Shown here piece after piece: positions 37,658-63,697 of a stretch of 64,000 nucleotides of DNA. Under the pieces are notes generated by a model, which saw nothing but the letters and a program-made list of their open reading frames with translations, was not told where the DNA came from and made no database searches. This DNA comes from Acanthaster planci (lineage: Eukaryota > Echinodermata > Asteroidea > Valvatida > Acanthasteridae), in the NCBI RefSeq assembly GCF_001949145.1, contig NW_019091468.1, positions 526,245 to 590,244 on the forward strand, given 5' to 3'. A program made the position numbers and the translations under genes. Each line of letters opens with the position of its first letter. The stretch's first letter is position 1.

Positions 37658-38021
37658 TACTGCGGTATGGCGGTGGCACAACTCCCCTTGTGGACAAGTG
37701 GTACGGGCGCATTACACGTCACATCGACCAGTAAGGTGTTGTAATATTGCCAAATACACGCTGAGGAACATGATTGAGAGTTCGTTGCCACAGCAAATAT
37801 GGCGTCTTGTCGGATAAAGGCGCCTTCCCATGTGCGCGTCAACACTTGCGCCAAGCATTGCGTATCCGTCGAAATCGCTCCCGGGGCAATTTTGACGGCT
37901 GAACGTAACTCATACGTGTATGATGTTAATGGGTCGATTTTTGTGTCCGTAAAAGTGAAGCACATAAACGCATTGTGTACGCAACGCACCCAAAAACGTC
38001 CAGTGTGGAAAGGCGGCTTAA
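37658..38021. repeat. Dispersed element family E, copy 1
   Basis: The right part (37815-38021) has inverted ends AAGGCGCCTTCCCA and TGTGGAAAGGCGGCTT. Its right half matches 60544-60660 inverted, including GCGTACACAATGCGTT-like and GGACACAAAAAT blocks. The left part shares GTGGACAAGTGG-, GCCAAATACACG- and CAAATATGGCGTC-type blocks with about 48050-48210. Confidence 0.6.
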
Positions 38022-38942
38022 GTCTTCCCTCCATATACGCTCGCGTGTAGGTTTTCATAATAGTGCATTGTCAGAAAAGTTGCGAATCAGCCCAACCAAA
38101 ATAGTTAACGCCGATGAGAGTTTGAAAATAAATCCACAGAGTTAAATAAGCACATGTTTTTAATACATCAGGCAAATTATTGTACCCAGGGTTACGGTTG
38201 ATAATTTCGGGATAAGTACTATCCAAGATTGCGTCATTCACCGTCAGGGTTTTTTTCATATAATTCAGGGCAAGCCAAAGTGCTTTCTGAGATTGTCGTA
38301 GTTTCCAGGTTTTGTATACAGTAAATGTATTAATCTTTGATAAAAATCACTTCTCTTTGTTTTACAGGCTGAAATCAACGATAAACCTTTGTATTTCAAA
38401 TTTTGTACTTCCCTTTTGTTCTTAAAATTACTGATGAAATTCTTTGACATGGTGAACCACTGTGATGCATAATTAGTGATGCAATTTGATGTTATTTAAT
38501 AACAATGCTTTTTCTGGTGTCAGTCATGTCTCTTTCAGAGCACTGGCATAGAGAAGACTCAATTCAAAAGAAATACCAAGGCATAGTATATTAACATGGC
38601 ATTGATAACTCAAGGCAAGATCATTTCGGCTCATTCCTTTCGATTTTTACACAGTCATTTTGTCGGTGCGACATTAATTGAAATCATTATGATACTTTCC
38701 TCATTTGTCTACAAAAGTACTGTTGTTACAGCGAGGAGTAAAGAAATGACCATTAAAGCGTATTTAATGCCACCGAATTGTATATGTAGTCAGCCTTTTG
38801 AATGTTGTTCTTCTTCAACAAGTGTTGCAATGAATTTTTATTTTAGCTACAATTTATTTCTGAAACTTTGTACTCTTTTTCAAAGTGTGAACACTCTTCT
38901 TGAACAGTGCACTTTTTAAACACTTCAACTGATCCACGCTTT

Positions 38943-39385
38943 TTTCAAGATGTATTTTTGCGTTGGGGGGATGTGGTTAAGACGTCTGCACTAGTAAGCA
39001 GGAGGTCGTGGGTTCGAGTCCCACCCGAGTGAGCTTGTGACTTTTTTCGCAAGCTCTCGGACAAGCACCGAGCATACAGTGTCTATTAATATATACGTTG
39101 GGTAAGGGCAAAACCCGTTATATAAATTAACATCTCCCCAACGCAAAAATACATCTTGAAAATAGTTCGCGGTACCCGCTACTTCACCCGACTCGGACCG
39201 GCCAGCTGACCCCGGCAAGCTCGGTGGTCGAGTGGTTAAGACGTCTGCACTAGTAAGCAGGAGGTGTGGGTTCGAGTCCCACTCGAGTAAGCTTGTGACT
39301 TTTTTCGCAAGCTCTCGGACAAGCACTGAGCATAGAGTGTTTATTAATATATACCTTGGGTAGAGGCAAAACCCGTTATATAAAC
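38943..39385 (+). mobile_element. Dimeric tRNA-derived SINE with 12-bp target-site duplication
   Basis: Two units in tandem. Each has a tRNA-like head with a Pol III A box (TGGTCGAGTGG in unit 2 at about 39227; decayed in unit 1) and B box GGTTCGAGTCC, then a shared body (GCTTGTGACTTTTTTCGCAA, GGCAAAACCCGTTATATAAA). Unit 1 ends with CCCCAACGCAAAAATACATC and TTGAAAA, then runs directly into the head of unit 2. GATCCACGCTTT flanks the whole composite at 38931-38942 and 39386-39397, so the dimer integrated as one piece. Unit 1 starts with an inverted copy of the tail. Cloverleaf defects (8-nt anticodon loop, short acceptor stem) show it is not a functional tRNA. Confidence 0.85.
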
Positions 39386-41189
39386 GATCCACGCTTTCCT
39401 GGACAACTGAGGGCGCTGTTGCTGTAGGTCAGTACTCAAAGGCAAATGTTCAAATTGTGAATCCAGAATATACTAAATGAAAATGGTTACGAGAAAGGGA
39501 CTAAGGCTTGCTTTTTTGCTGTACGCGTGACTCGCGATGAATTCAGCGAAGAGAAAATTCAGTCTAGCCAAATCTACAACGATGCAGGGCCTTTTGTGCA
39601 CAACTCAATGCGATACCAAGGCTTTCTTGCTAGGATGACGCCTCATTTTTGCTCATGAATATGCAAATTCATTAGCACAACAAAGGGTAGTAAAATATCA
39701 TTTGAAAAAGTGAAACAAAAGTTTAAAATAAAGTTAACTGAGACATAAAGTTGCCTTTTGGAGAGTTGCATTAAACAAATGGACTACAGCTCCCCTTTGA
39801 TGAGGATGATTATGGGAACACATCAGGACACGACGGTCAAGGAATAACAGAAATGTAAAGCTCATATCAGTGAGACTAGTGTGGTCCTTGCAAAGCTGTT
39901 ATGAAAAATTGTCCGACTTGTTTTTTTTGGGGGGGGGAGGGGTTAGGGAAGTAGCATGCCTACCGAGAGCTTCACACCTCGTTTGCCCGATGCTGACTTT
40001 TTAAATCAGAACCCGAACTTGATGGCAATTTTACAGTTCACTGAATTGAAGGGCATTCTCCTACCTATACCTACTCTCAGACTGTTACTTTCGTCAGTTG
40101 TAAGCTCACTTACCTGCAACATCTTGGCCTATCTGGGTTGATGTCGGAAACTGTGCCACGGACTAGTTGGTTCTCCACGGACTAGTTGGTTCTCGGAGTA
40201 GCCGACTACATTCCAAATTTTGCCCGATTTTCGTTGTCAGCAAGTTAAACTCAGCCTCAAGCAACTTCCGAATTGCCACAAATACCAAGAATGCCTGAAA
40301 GCGAAGTCCCAAATATAATGATGGCCAAAAGTTGTCCTTCAGAGAATGCACACTGACTGACCGATTACGTTCGAAACAACATGTGAAGTGCGACGAAAGG
40401 CCTATACAACGGTGGTCCGTAGAGGCGCAACATGCAAGGCTGAATGGCATGCTTCATTCCTGCGTTTCCATTGGCTCGTCGCACCTGTGATATGAAAACA
40501 ACACCGCGTGCTGGAGTGAAGAATGCATTTTCCCGCCAATGTAACAACTTTCAGACTATCGTCTGCCCTGATTATAAAAGGGCTTTGTCTTAAAGCGGTC
40601 GTCACCGGATGTCACATTTGGCGAGTCAAGTGCAGGGAAATTCTGATGGTTGTTCTGCTTCTACTTGTTCTGCTTTTAAAGATGCAAATATTTTCTTTCA
40701 AACAGCTTCCAGGGAAACCTGGGAAACACGCAACCCGGGGGGAACAAAGTGTAAGGCAAGGACATGCAATACTCTTCATTCGCTTCCGACACACATTTTT
40801 ATTCTTACCATGTCAAACATGGTGACAAATCATCTGCATCTGTACAGATCATGAATATAACTAAGTTAATAAATCACAAAAAATTACCTCAAAATTGATA
40901 AAGTCTCTAAAAACAAAACTAAACGAAAGTATTCTATTTTCTGTAAAGATTTTCTCTGTACCTTCATAACCCCCTCCAATACACAATGGTCCTAATAATC
41001 AAATCAAGCGGCCCCGACTTTAAAAAAATATACTGATCCAATGGAAGTACCGATTGATACACTTTTGCAATCAAGCTTAGAACTCCAGAGTTTCAAAAGA
41101 CACGGACGTGCTTGGAAGGATTCTAAAAATGCAGTCAACATCAGTTAATCTTTATTTTTCAAAATGGTCTGGACAGTGCGAGTCCACTA

Positions 41190-41376
41190 CGCTCTAAAAT
41201 CTCCCGGGTCGGATTAACCCAGAATCGGGTCCCATTCGGCATGACCCAGAAACGGTCAAATATGACCCCTAAAAGGTCAAATATGACCCGAAAGGGGGTC
41301 ACATTCTGACCCAGAAAAGGGTCATGCCGATTGGAACCTAATTCTGGGTCAATTTGACCCGGGGGGTTTTAGAGTG
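41190..41376. repeat. TA-flanked fold-back MITE with CACTCTAAAA ends, packed with GGTCA half-sites
   Basis: The left end CGCTCTAAAATCTCCCGGGT is mirrored by ACCCGGGGGGTTTTAGAGTG at the right, with TA on each side (41188-41189, 41377-41378). Length is 187 bp. The interior contains about nine RGGTCA or TGACCC hexamers in both orientations. Confidence 0.88.
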
Positions 41377-42273
41377 TACAACACTGACACCCCATGCAAC
41401 AGTTTGTCAGCTTCGAAAACCAGCCAGTTTTGATATCTTTACCAATTTTTGTTTCATTTCATTTCAGTATGCCAAACCAGACCGAAGAAGTTGTGGCCAC
41501 TATCTGAAAACTAATACCAACATACGTGTACACATGACTTCCCAAAAATTCTTTGTCCGTGTTAAAACACAAACCTTCTGAAGACACTTTTTTTTAAACA
41601 ATGGATCACTCTCGAAAAAAAATCTTTTAAGATGAATATCAAGAAGTGGAGAGGACTTATTATCAAACATCAAAACGTTAGCCTGGTTTAGGAACGGCAG
41701 GTCAGGATAACCGTAAAATGTGATTACCAAATTACAAAATATCAAAAACAATACGTACACAACCACACTTCATGCTGACACAAAAATCACCGAAGTCTAT
41801 ACACAAATGAGTTACGCCTTGCATTGAAAATCAGTATGAAAGCACTTTTAAAGACAGTATACAGCGGAACCTATACTGCCCTCAACCTCTGCTAATATTA
41901 ACTTGCTTACAATATTCTTCATAAAACATAATCAGTCTTTCGCTGGAAGTGGTCAAAGGTTGAATTCGTGAAGCGGGATGATTTTGCAATGAAATTAACT
42001 GTGATACCCTAACGGAAAAACTGTCTTGCAAGTAGTGTTATTCGGAAAGACTCGTGTATATGGCAGAGAATGGATTTTTTTTTTTAAATCGGTACAATAT
42101 ACGAGACCCTTCAGTTGCTACATAACACACTTGTAACAAAACCAAAATTAAGTAATGGTATGTGCCTGTACCCGCCATCTTTGTTCTTGGTGTTCTTCAT
42201 CCACTTCCCAGAAAGTTGGGAGTGAGAATCTTGTTCGCGAACAATGTTCGCGTGTTGATTATCCCAGTTCGGA

Positions 42274-42310
42274 ACCCTGTTCTCGTGTTCGTCTAACACG
42301 AGAACAGGGT
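42274..42310. repeat. Perfect hairpin, 16-bp stem, 5-nt loop
   Basis: ACCCTGTTCTCGTGTT (42274-42289) pairs with AACACGAGAACAGGGT (42295-42310) around the loop CGTCT. Nearby sequence (TTCGCGAACAATGTTCGCG) is also palindromic. Possibly the core of a small fold-back element. Confidence 0.9.
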
Positions 42311-43059
42311 CTCGAATACACGCTGAGAGGGAGCAGGGCGAGCTTTTTAAGGCAAATATTCATTTGCATCTACTGTTTACTTAAATGTACTGTGTTTTTA
42401 CAAAGTTATGTGCAGGAATGATTAAACTTGATCATGAATTTATAACCGTGCCAGATTGGCAAATTGTACCCACAATCTACTGATTTATCTAACCTATTCC
42501 TTACTTTTCTGGCTCTATATTGCTAGAATGGGCAAGAAAAATTTCTTCCATTACTTCAGAATCTTGTCTCAAAGGTTAAAATATCCCCTTTACGTGTACA
42601 ACATAGTTTACCTATCTGCGTATGAATATCTTAGAAATCATAAATATCTTTGTATAACTTGGCATTCATGACATAGCCATAAATATTCATGAGGCTTAAT
42701 TATTGGCATGCAGTTTACATACTGATGATTGAGTACCTTCATCACACATATAAATTTAATTTCAGGTAAAAATTATATCAGTTTGTGTTTCATATTTTCG
42801 AGAACATTGAAATGATTACACCTCTTTCTGGTCCAAAATCACATCACAATTAATGGCAGGACTTTCAAAATTTCAATTATGGAAATACTGTCAAAGTTAC
42901 CCACCTGGGCAACAAACAACCCACCCCACGCCACTCCACTGACCTCTGCACTGGGCTTATCACTATTTAAAATGCATGGTTAGTCTCAAAACTGCTGGCA
43001 CAATTCCTCAATGATTACTGGGCACCGTCCCCACAGGACTAGGAACAGTAATGCAGGGT

Positions 43060-43335
43060 CAAATGCCAAAAACGGTTAAGTAGACAAATTTGCTTAGAAG
43101 AATGTCTGTGCTGAGCGAGAATCGGCCAAGGGGCCAGTCAGAAGGCATGCACATTGGACACAATGATTTCAGCTGGTGACAGCTATTGCTTAGCAAATTT
43201 TTTTGGCTTAGGAAATTCCTGCTAACCAGTTCCGGTGTGAAACTCAACTCGGTGCTAACATATATAACATCCAGGGGCCAAATTTCAAAGGTCTGCAAAG
43301 CTCAGAAAAATTTGTTACATGCAGAAAATCTTTGC
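43060..43335. repeat. Decayed GCTTAG-rich element related to the CAATTTCA MITE family
   Basis: Contains AATTTGCTTAGAAG and TTGCTTAGCAAATTTT motifs and GGGGCCAAATTTCAAAGG at its right side. Boundaries are uncertain and the assignment is tentative. Confidence 0.35.
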
Positions 43336-44342
43336 TGAGCAAACTGCTTGCAAGCCAATAATCTATGTTTTACGTATTACTTGCGGACTGGTTCTCTGCA
43401 AAATTTTGCTTGAAAACACAAACTTGCAAAACATGGTGGTCTGCTTAACTGCCAAAATTTGGATCCAGAGCCTAAAATCCAAAACATGTGTATGTTCAAC
43501 ATTAGAGACTGTCCTATGAAATCAAGTAAAGAACTGACTGAAAAGACATTTGACTTCTGAGGCTAGGAATGACCCGGAATAACACCATTCATGTGAGGTC
43601 TGCACTATTTAAAATAAAACCAACTACTTCCTGGCTAAACAAGTAACAAAATTCTTAATCCAAAAAAAAATGCCGCTACATGTATGCCCTTTCATCTGCA
43701 CAAGAAATCAAACCTTGTCAAATCTCCGACCAAGCCCTCGTGTCAAATTGTGAAGTTTTTTTTTCTTTCATGCCCTTCCTTTGCAGATAGGATTTGCCAT
43801 TTGTTTGGGTTTTTATGTCCACGGCCACTTGGGGACCAGGAATGGCAAAAACAATGGGGAAATGAAAAAAATGACTGACAGAACGTATAAGAAACTCAGA
43901 TCCAAAATCCTATGAATCCAAAAGGTTATCAAGCCCAGAAAACAACTGACCTCCTGACTTTTTTATCCTTTTTTAGCTATTGGACTGTAAAGGCATTGTT
44001 TGCATTTGTTCAATTTTGGTTCGTCCATTTGGAAAAGGGGGTGAGCCAAAACGGCTTAAGAAATTGAACTGAACTGGCTTCCTTTTCACCACACACGGTG
44101 GCTTTGGCATGAGGCGTTATGGTTAGTGTGATGGGAGATTAACAGCAGCTGCTCAGCGAAATTTTAGAATAAGAACCCTGCCTCGCCGATTGTTACATTA
44201 CATTTCTCCAAGACCTCAAAGTTCTGTATATTTTGCCAATCTCAACTGCAAACCTCAGATGTCTTGCATAGTCAGACGTTTGAAGCAATCACTTGAAATG
44301 CCCTATCTTAACCTACCGGTAGGCCATAGGTATAAACATCAG

Positions 44343-44575
44343 CAGCCCATAGGTCCTAGGCCAATAGCCCAACAGCCTGTAGGTCCTAAGCTAACAGGCC
44401 AACAGACCATAGGTCTTAAGCCAACAGGCTAACAGCCCATAGGTCCTAGGCCAATAGCCCAACAGCCTGTAGGTCCTAAGCTAACAGGCCAACAGACCAT
44501 AGGTCTTAACCCAACAGGCTAACAGCCCATAGGTCCTGAGCCAATAGGTCAACAGCCCATAGGTCCTAGGCAATA
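44343..44575 (+). repeat. Minisatellite, 30-bp unit in a 90-bp higher-order array
   Basis: Begins at CAGCCCATAGGTCCTAGGCC. Units of 30 bp come in three variants (CCCATAGG, CCTGTAGG, ACCATAGG) that repeat as a 90-bp block, giving nearly eight units. The plus frame reads QQPIGPRPIA-like decapeptides but is interrupted by stops, so coding use is unlikely. Confidence 0.93.
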
Positions 44576-46150
44576 GACAGGTGAATAAGTCCCTGGCCTA
44601 CACACCTATTGGCATTAGGTTACATGCCCACGGGCCTTGCACGTACATGTACACAGCAATACACACTGGGCCAGTTCACACCTAGCAATGAAACCAATCA
44701 TGGATGAGAGCATAAACACAGATTTGTCATGCTACAACTAATAGCCACATCAGAAAGTCACAAAAAAATCAAAACCACACTTCAACCAGGGTCTCATCTA
44801 GCCACCTGTACCCCTGCCTGGGGACAGGTGGTTTTTGCTTGTTCAAAATTTTCAAGCCCCATTTCTTTCTAATACACTTGGTGAGTGAGTCTTCAAATTT
44901 CCTTCAGAAATACTTGGCGTAGTGGAAACGGGGCCTCAGATTCCACCACGGGGTGTCAGTTTCGAACAGTTTTCCAGAGAGAGTACAGGCAGTTTTAAGC
45001 TTGGGCAGGAATGGACAGGCGGACGTTGCAATCCCAGATGAAACCCTAGTTTCAACCCTGGCAAATCTCCGTGTATCATTGAAACCACAAATTCACAATG
45101 TATAAACTGACCCTTAAGTCTAATTTGCTGCTGCTCAGTTTTCACAAAAGTACAATCTTCACCATAAAATCTGAACAAGTCAGCAACACTCGTGAAAAGT
45201 TTTTCTCAAATTCAAATAAAGAACCCCCCCCAAAAAAATTCTATTCCCTTAAGTAGTTCTTGAATCTGGGGAGCCGTGCTGACATTTTTTTAACTCATGC
45301 TGCACAAAGGTACGCAAATCAGATCTGATTGTGGCAAGATCGTTCTTTACATTTCACCTCTTTTTATAAACGTGAACCCCCTATTCCAAAACCATCCTGA
45401 AGAATTGCAAGCCGTTATCTGGGAAAACGTTACTAACGTCACGCAAACAATGTAATTTCCACAACTTTCATTGCTACTTTCAAAACTTTCTGCAGACAAA
45501 ATTTTTATGATGGATCAATTTGAAAATAAACAGTGACAAAGAGAAACAGTCAAACATAGGAATTTACCTACTTCAGCCTGGTTTGGGAATAGGGAGTCAT
45601 AAATGAAGATGGAACACATCCCACATAATTAACATTTTCATCACTTAAAATCTGAAGAACCCTCAGTGACTTGCTTTAAGAAAAACTGTGCATTTCTAGA
45701 CCCAACTATACTCAGCTACATCCAAAACTATTTTTCTAAAGCAGGTGAAAATCTCTGTTTTCTTAAATAGACATTCTACAATTCTGAGCCAAATAGCATT
45801 CAGCTAAATAAAATCTGTTTTTGGACTTAAAACAAAATAAGTCTCTTTTGTTACTCAATTTTGAAACATGTTTGCCATTCTGGCAGAATCGCAGCCGAGA
45901 GCCCCAAGACCATCGCGGGACCGACACAAGACCTCCAAGTCTGAATTCAAGTCACAACCTATTCAAATAAACTGCAACAAAAGCATTCCTTTGTCGCTGT
46001 TCACCCTACAACTGTAAATCATCTTGGGTCTGGCCCTGTGACTGGTCTTTGAGTGGTCTCTACTACAACATTGCATTTCGGAAACAAATCTTACTCAGCT
46101 GTACATAAAAAAAATCCTTTCTTGAAAAGCCAGGTGAGATACCTGATGGG

Positions 46151-59990
<13,840 letters not shown>

Positions 59991-60543
59991 GGTGTCCGTC
60001 TAGCCTCAGCTCATTCTGAAACAAGACATACACAACGTTTCTCAACCATGTGCCGACGCTGCTATTTTTGACTTAAAATCTGACTTTTGGAACTGGGAAC
60101 GCGTACGTGTGCTGGCCGATGTTTCAAATACAGCAGAATGCCACAAATGCCAACTCTTGGGAGTCATTTTTGTGCTGTTTGTTCAACATTCCTCACCGCA
60201 ACCTACATTTGTACATGTACAAGTTTGCAACAACCTCTGAGAGACATTGTTTCTGGAAGTTTACAGCAGGCGAGTTTGAATTCAACAAAAACACCAACCA
60301 CCAGATTAATTTCATGTCTGAACACCTACCAGGTAATACCTGCATCAGCAGCGGTCAAAGGAACAAGACAGCTCAAACCAGGAATTGGTTGGACATTTTC
60401 TACTGGCAAACTCAAGGACTCATTACAGATTGTTTCCAAGAAAAATGGTCACACTGGTGTTAAAAGCGAGATCCAAAAACCTCTTTTGAAAAGTGACGGC
60501 AACAACAACCAAGAAAACCCACTGTGAATTAAAAAATGCTCAT

Positions 60544-60935
60544 AAAAGTGCCTTCCCATTATGTACATTTTTTGGGCTACATGTACGTTGCGTACATGAT
60601 GCGTTAATATACATGTACTTGTATTCCACTTTCAAGGACACAAAAATTGGCTCCTTTAACATAACACGGGCGTTTTTCAAGATGTATTTTTTGTGTTGGG
60701 GAGATGTTAATATGTATAACGGTTTTGCCCTTACCCAACGTATATTNTCTCACAAGCTTACTCGGGTGGGACTCGAACCCATGACCACCTGCTTACTAGT
60801 GCAGATGTCTTAACCACTCGACCACCGAGCTTGCCAGGGTCGGCTGGCCGGTCCGAGTCAAATGAAGCAGCGGGTACCGCGAACTATTTTAAAGATGTTC
60901 AGCCGGCAAAATAGTTGATATGGAAAGGCACCTTA
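60544..60935 (-). mobile_element. Family E element interrupted by a tRNA-derived SINE
   Basis: The outer ends AAAAGTGCCTTCCCATTATG and ATATGGAAAGGCACCTTA are inverted repeats. Between about 60678 and 60895 lies a minus-strand SINE copy: B box as GGACTCGAACCC and A box as CCACTCGACCA on the plus strand. Relative to the copies at 38943-39385 about 48 bp is missing at the single N (60747), so the assembly is collapsed or gapped there. Confidence 0.8.
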
Positions 60936-61224
60936 ATTCTGTAATAATTTCTACTTTGGCAACATTTTGGAGAAATGTATCGACTGGGTCACTGAGGCAT
61001 GAATACAAAGTTGACTTGATGGGTTCATTTCCTCTTTTTTTATGAAGTAAAGAATGGCAAAGCAACAAAAGGAGAATCAACATGGATACAGGAAGGAAAT
61101 GTGACTGAACAGGATCAGCAGATACGGAAATGGTGCAATACAGTATGCCACAATCATAGGAATTGCCAACGTGCAATTACTAAGCTTTGGCTGGCAATCA
61201 TATCAAAAACAAAACCCAGTGATG

Positions 61225-61358
61225 GAGTACCGAAGCGTGACGTCATTTTGAACCAGAAAGTGCAGTGCAAACGAATGGAGTACGCGCGCGTGTTGGTTCA
61301 CACGCTAATGCCTTTTACACACTAATTGTGTGCGTGACGTATTCACTTCGGTACTCTA
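61225..61358 (+). repeat. Dispersed repeat family J, copy 2
   Basis: Ends GAGTACCGAAGCGTGACGTC and TGACGTATTCACTTCGGTAC are inverted repeats. The interior matches 30845-30970 in the opposite orientation. MITE-like, non-coding. Confidence 0.8.
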
Positions 61359-61765
61359 TTTGCGTGATAAAATTAAAAACCTCTTGGAGTCATTAACAGA
61401 CTAAAAGCCATCGTTTACTATCGGTACTAAATAAGGAAAGAATTCCATGTACATGCAGCTGCCGCTAATTTTTCCCGACAGTGACCTGAAGTATTAGCCA
61501 TCTGAAAGCAATAACGTGTCCTAAACCGTCAAATAAATATTGAAGTATTCACTTAGAAAACGCTCAGAATTTTTCAGACCAGTCTCAAAGGTTTCATGCA
61601 CAATGTGTCGAGTAGCATCCAGATGTGGAATTCTTTTCCGTAAGTACTCAATGAACAAAGAACACCCAGGGGGAACCTTTGGCAAACTTTGACCTCCCAG
61701 TAGGCTACGTTTGTTAACCAACTGGGTTTTTTCCCTCATTGCTCAGTTATTTGACATTAGATGGT

Positions 61766-61915
61766 GTAAAGTGTACGGGACCGTTTTAGGAAGATGAACG
61801 GATGGACAGAGGAGAACTATTTAGGACTTGACCGCTGCCACCATGTAAAGTGTACGGGATCGTTTTAGGATGATGAACGGATGGACAGAGGAGAACTATT
61901 TAGGACTCGACTCTG
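61766..61915 (+). repeat. Two-copy tandem duplication, about 79-bp period
   Basis: GTAAAGTGTACGGGACCGTT at 61766 recurs at 61845 with few changes, including GATGAACGGATGGACAGAGG and AACTATTTAGGACT. Confidence 0.92.
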
Positions 61916-62159
61916 GTGTGGTTTATTCATGGATAAGACGCCTAGTCTTGTTTCCAGAAGCGTGACATACATTGTGTGAAAAAGAATGCCATCTGTTGTT
62001 GGGGTTCTGACAATCAACAAGCGGATATGTTACAGATGGGATTCCATTGGCCAGGCCTTGACAAAAAGCTTTTTTAACCAGCCTGTCGAGAAAGTTAACT
62101 TATTGTTTTACTTGGCCGCAACAGAGCAGGAACTTTATGGAGGCACAGGAGGCAACATA

Positions 62160-62325
62160 GGCGATTCACTATAGTGCGCCTCTGAGAGTTTGCAAAGCGT
62201 TAGCCAATCACAATGTGCAAAATCGGTCCACCCAATGTGCGTTTGGAAAGGGTCGACAGATTTCACTCGCTGTGATTGGCCAACGCGTTGTACACTCTTG
62301 GAAGAGCACCACTGTGAATCACCCG
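62160..62325. repeat. TA-flanked fold-back MITE with CCAAT-containing arms, copy 3
   Basis: TA at 62158-62159 and 62326-62327. Left end GGCGATTCACTATAGTGCGC, right end GAGCACCACTGTGAATCACC. Arms contain GCCAATCACAATG and GTGATTGGCCAACGCG. Same family as 26273 and 34043. Confidence 0.9.
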
Positions 62326-63433
62326 TATTGCCTTGATGCCCCTGGTCTTTGCCTCAATGCCTACAGAAATGTCCCCATAGACAAGTTGATTTTCTAATAC
62401 AAGTGCCCTTTGCAAATGAGACATTGCCTTGCCTTTTCAAGAATGGAGTTTCTGCCCTGCGCAGGAATGTTTATTTTCCAACTGGACTTTGTTTTTTCAC
62501 CTTTCGACTCTTTCTGTAGAGTCTGCTTAAGTTTAGAACTTAGAAGTGGAGGATTCAAAACTGTTACAACACAACTGATCAGTTGCTAAACTCATTTTTA
62601 CAAATATGACAAATGATAGTGTCAAATAGGTAGGTCTTTACTTTACTTTAGCACTTCTTATGAGAATGTGTACTGGTCTAGTGCTAATGGTCATGAAGAT
62701 CGAGGCCGAACTCTATAGAAAGTGGCACCAGGCACGACAAAAAACTTGTGCATAATTTCAAACCCCAGTGAAGTAATTCTGACATGGCCAAAGCAGCCCC
62801 AAACAATCTCAAATTAATAAGGCCCATGAAATATTCACCCATTTTGGGTAGAGTGGCCCTTTGGAAATTTCTAAGTCTCCAAACACACAGGGTGCACACA
62901 TTCAATGTCACTGGTGGTAGTCATGACAGTTGAAAAATTGCAACTTACAATTTAACACCATCATGGCCGTAGGCTAGCTTCATGAGGAACGCGTTTACCC
63001 TGTTTACACCATGATTTTTTATACCACCAAGACTTTGGACAACTGGCCCGGCCAGCGCTAGGGGACCCAGCTAGGCTGTATCTGCCATATAATCCTGGTT
63101 TAACTAGACAATGAATTTGGCGACATGGCAGATTAGGATTAGCTTCAGACATGTAAGACAAATACTAAGACAGTCAGAGCAACCAGGAGAACTAACATGA
63201 CGGTTTTACTGAATGTCTGTTTTGTTGTTAAATCAAGTGAGCTAGGCCTCTGTCCATCAATTATTATGTCCATACAGACGCATAGGGTCTGCTTGCGATA
63301 AATAATGACGCACGTTCACTGTTCATCATGTTCATGCACGATTTCTGGCAAGCGGCATGTCTGTGAATTTCACATGTCCAAAAAATAGAAAAAACCTTAC
63401 TCCACATCACACAACATCAAAATGATATCCTAC

Positions 63434-63568
63434 CTTCAGAAGCTCATACTTCAGCACATCAAAAGAGTTCACAGCCGGTAAAAATTTCAGTCTTGGTCCG
63501 ATGTATTCGTGGAAATGTTTAATGGTGGAACGAAAAAAGACAACTACCGGCGCGCACGAGTAACGCAT
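63434..63568 (-). CDS. Possible first coding exon of an unrecognised gene (minus)
   Basis: From ATG at 63568 the minus strand is open for 45 codons (MRYSCAPVVVFF, then IGPRLKFLPAVNSFDVLKYE) to a good donor AAG|GTAGGA at 63433. The composition looks like a real globular or mitochondrial protein start, but I cannot assign a family. No downstream exon was found to the left, so this remains a guess. Confidence 0.3.
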
Positions 63569-63697
63569 TGATTCGGTTTTCTTTTCATAGCCTAGCAGCA
63601 AGGAACATCCGTGTCTGCGTGAAAGGTAATAGGACTTCGGTGACCAGACTAGACCGATGCCTTCAACACTGTCGTCCGTTTGCCTGACTCCTTCCAA

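Larger units (their letters stand above)
37365..46150. other. Gene-poor region between ELOVL pair and SRCR receptor gene
   Basis: No protein gene recognised on either strand. A weak AATAAA at 38127-38132 might serve the second ELOVL gene. Contents listed separately: a family E element, the dimeric SINE, a TA-flanked MITE, a hairpin and the minisatellite. The 3' UTR of the minus-strand receptor gene should occupy part of its right end. Confidence 0.5.
59991..63433. other. Region upstream of the receptor gene
   Basis: No coding exon recognised. Contains the nested family E/SINE insertion (60544-60935), family J copy 2 (61225-61358), a tandem duplication (61766-61915) and TA-flanked MITE copy 3 (62160-62325). 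The receptor's promoter should lie somewhere from about 60.02 kb rightward. Confidence 0.45.

Noticed and set aside
38960-39045. tRNA gene (Thr or Ser-like) in plus orientation, and again at about 39220-39295
   Set aside because: A and B boxes are good, but the anticodon loop has eight bases, the acceptor stem is incomplete, and the sequence is embedded in a repeated body with target duplications. It is a SINE head.
44190-44432. 80-codon frame with QQPIGP decapeptide repeats as a secreted repeat protein
   Set aside because: The frame stops within the array, lacks a signal peptide and splice context, and the repeat is better explained as a minisatellite.
44343-44575. CRISPR-like array
   Set aside because: The 30-bp units are contiguous, with no unique spacers, and the genome is eukaryotic.
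60087-60527. 146-codon plus frame upstream of the receptor
   Set aside because: No domain signature or supporting splice sites, and low-complexity composition; more likely chance.
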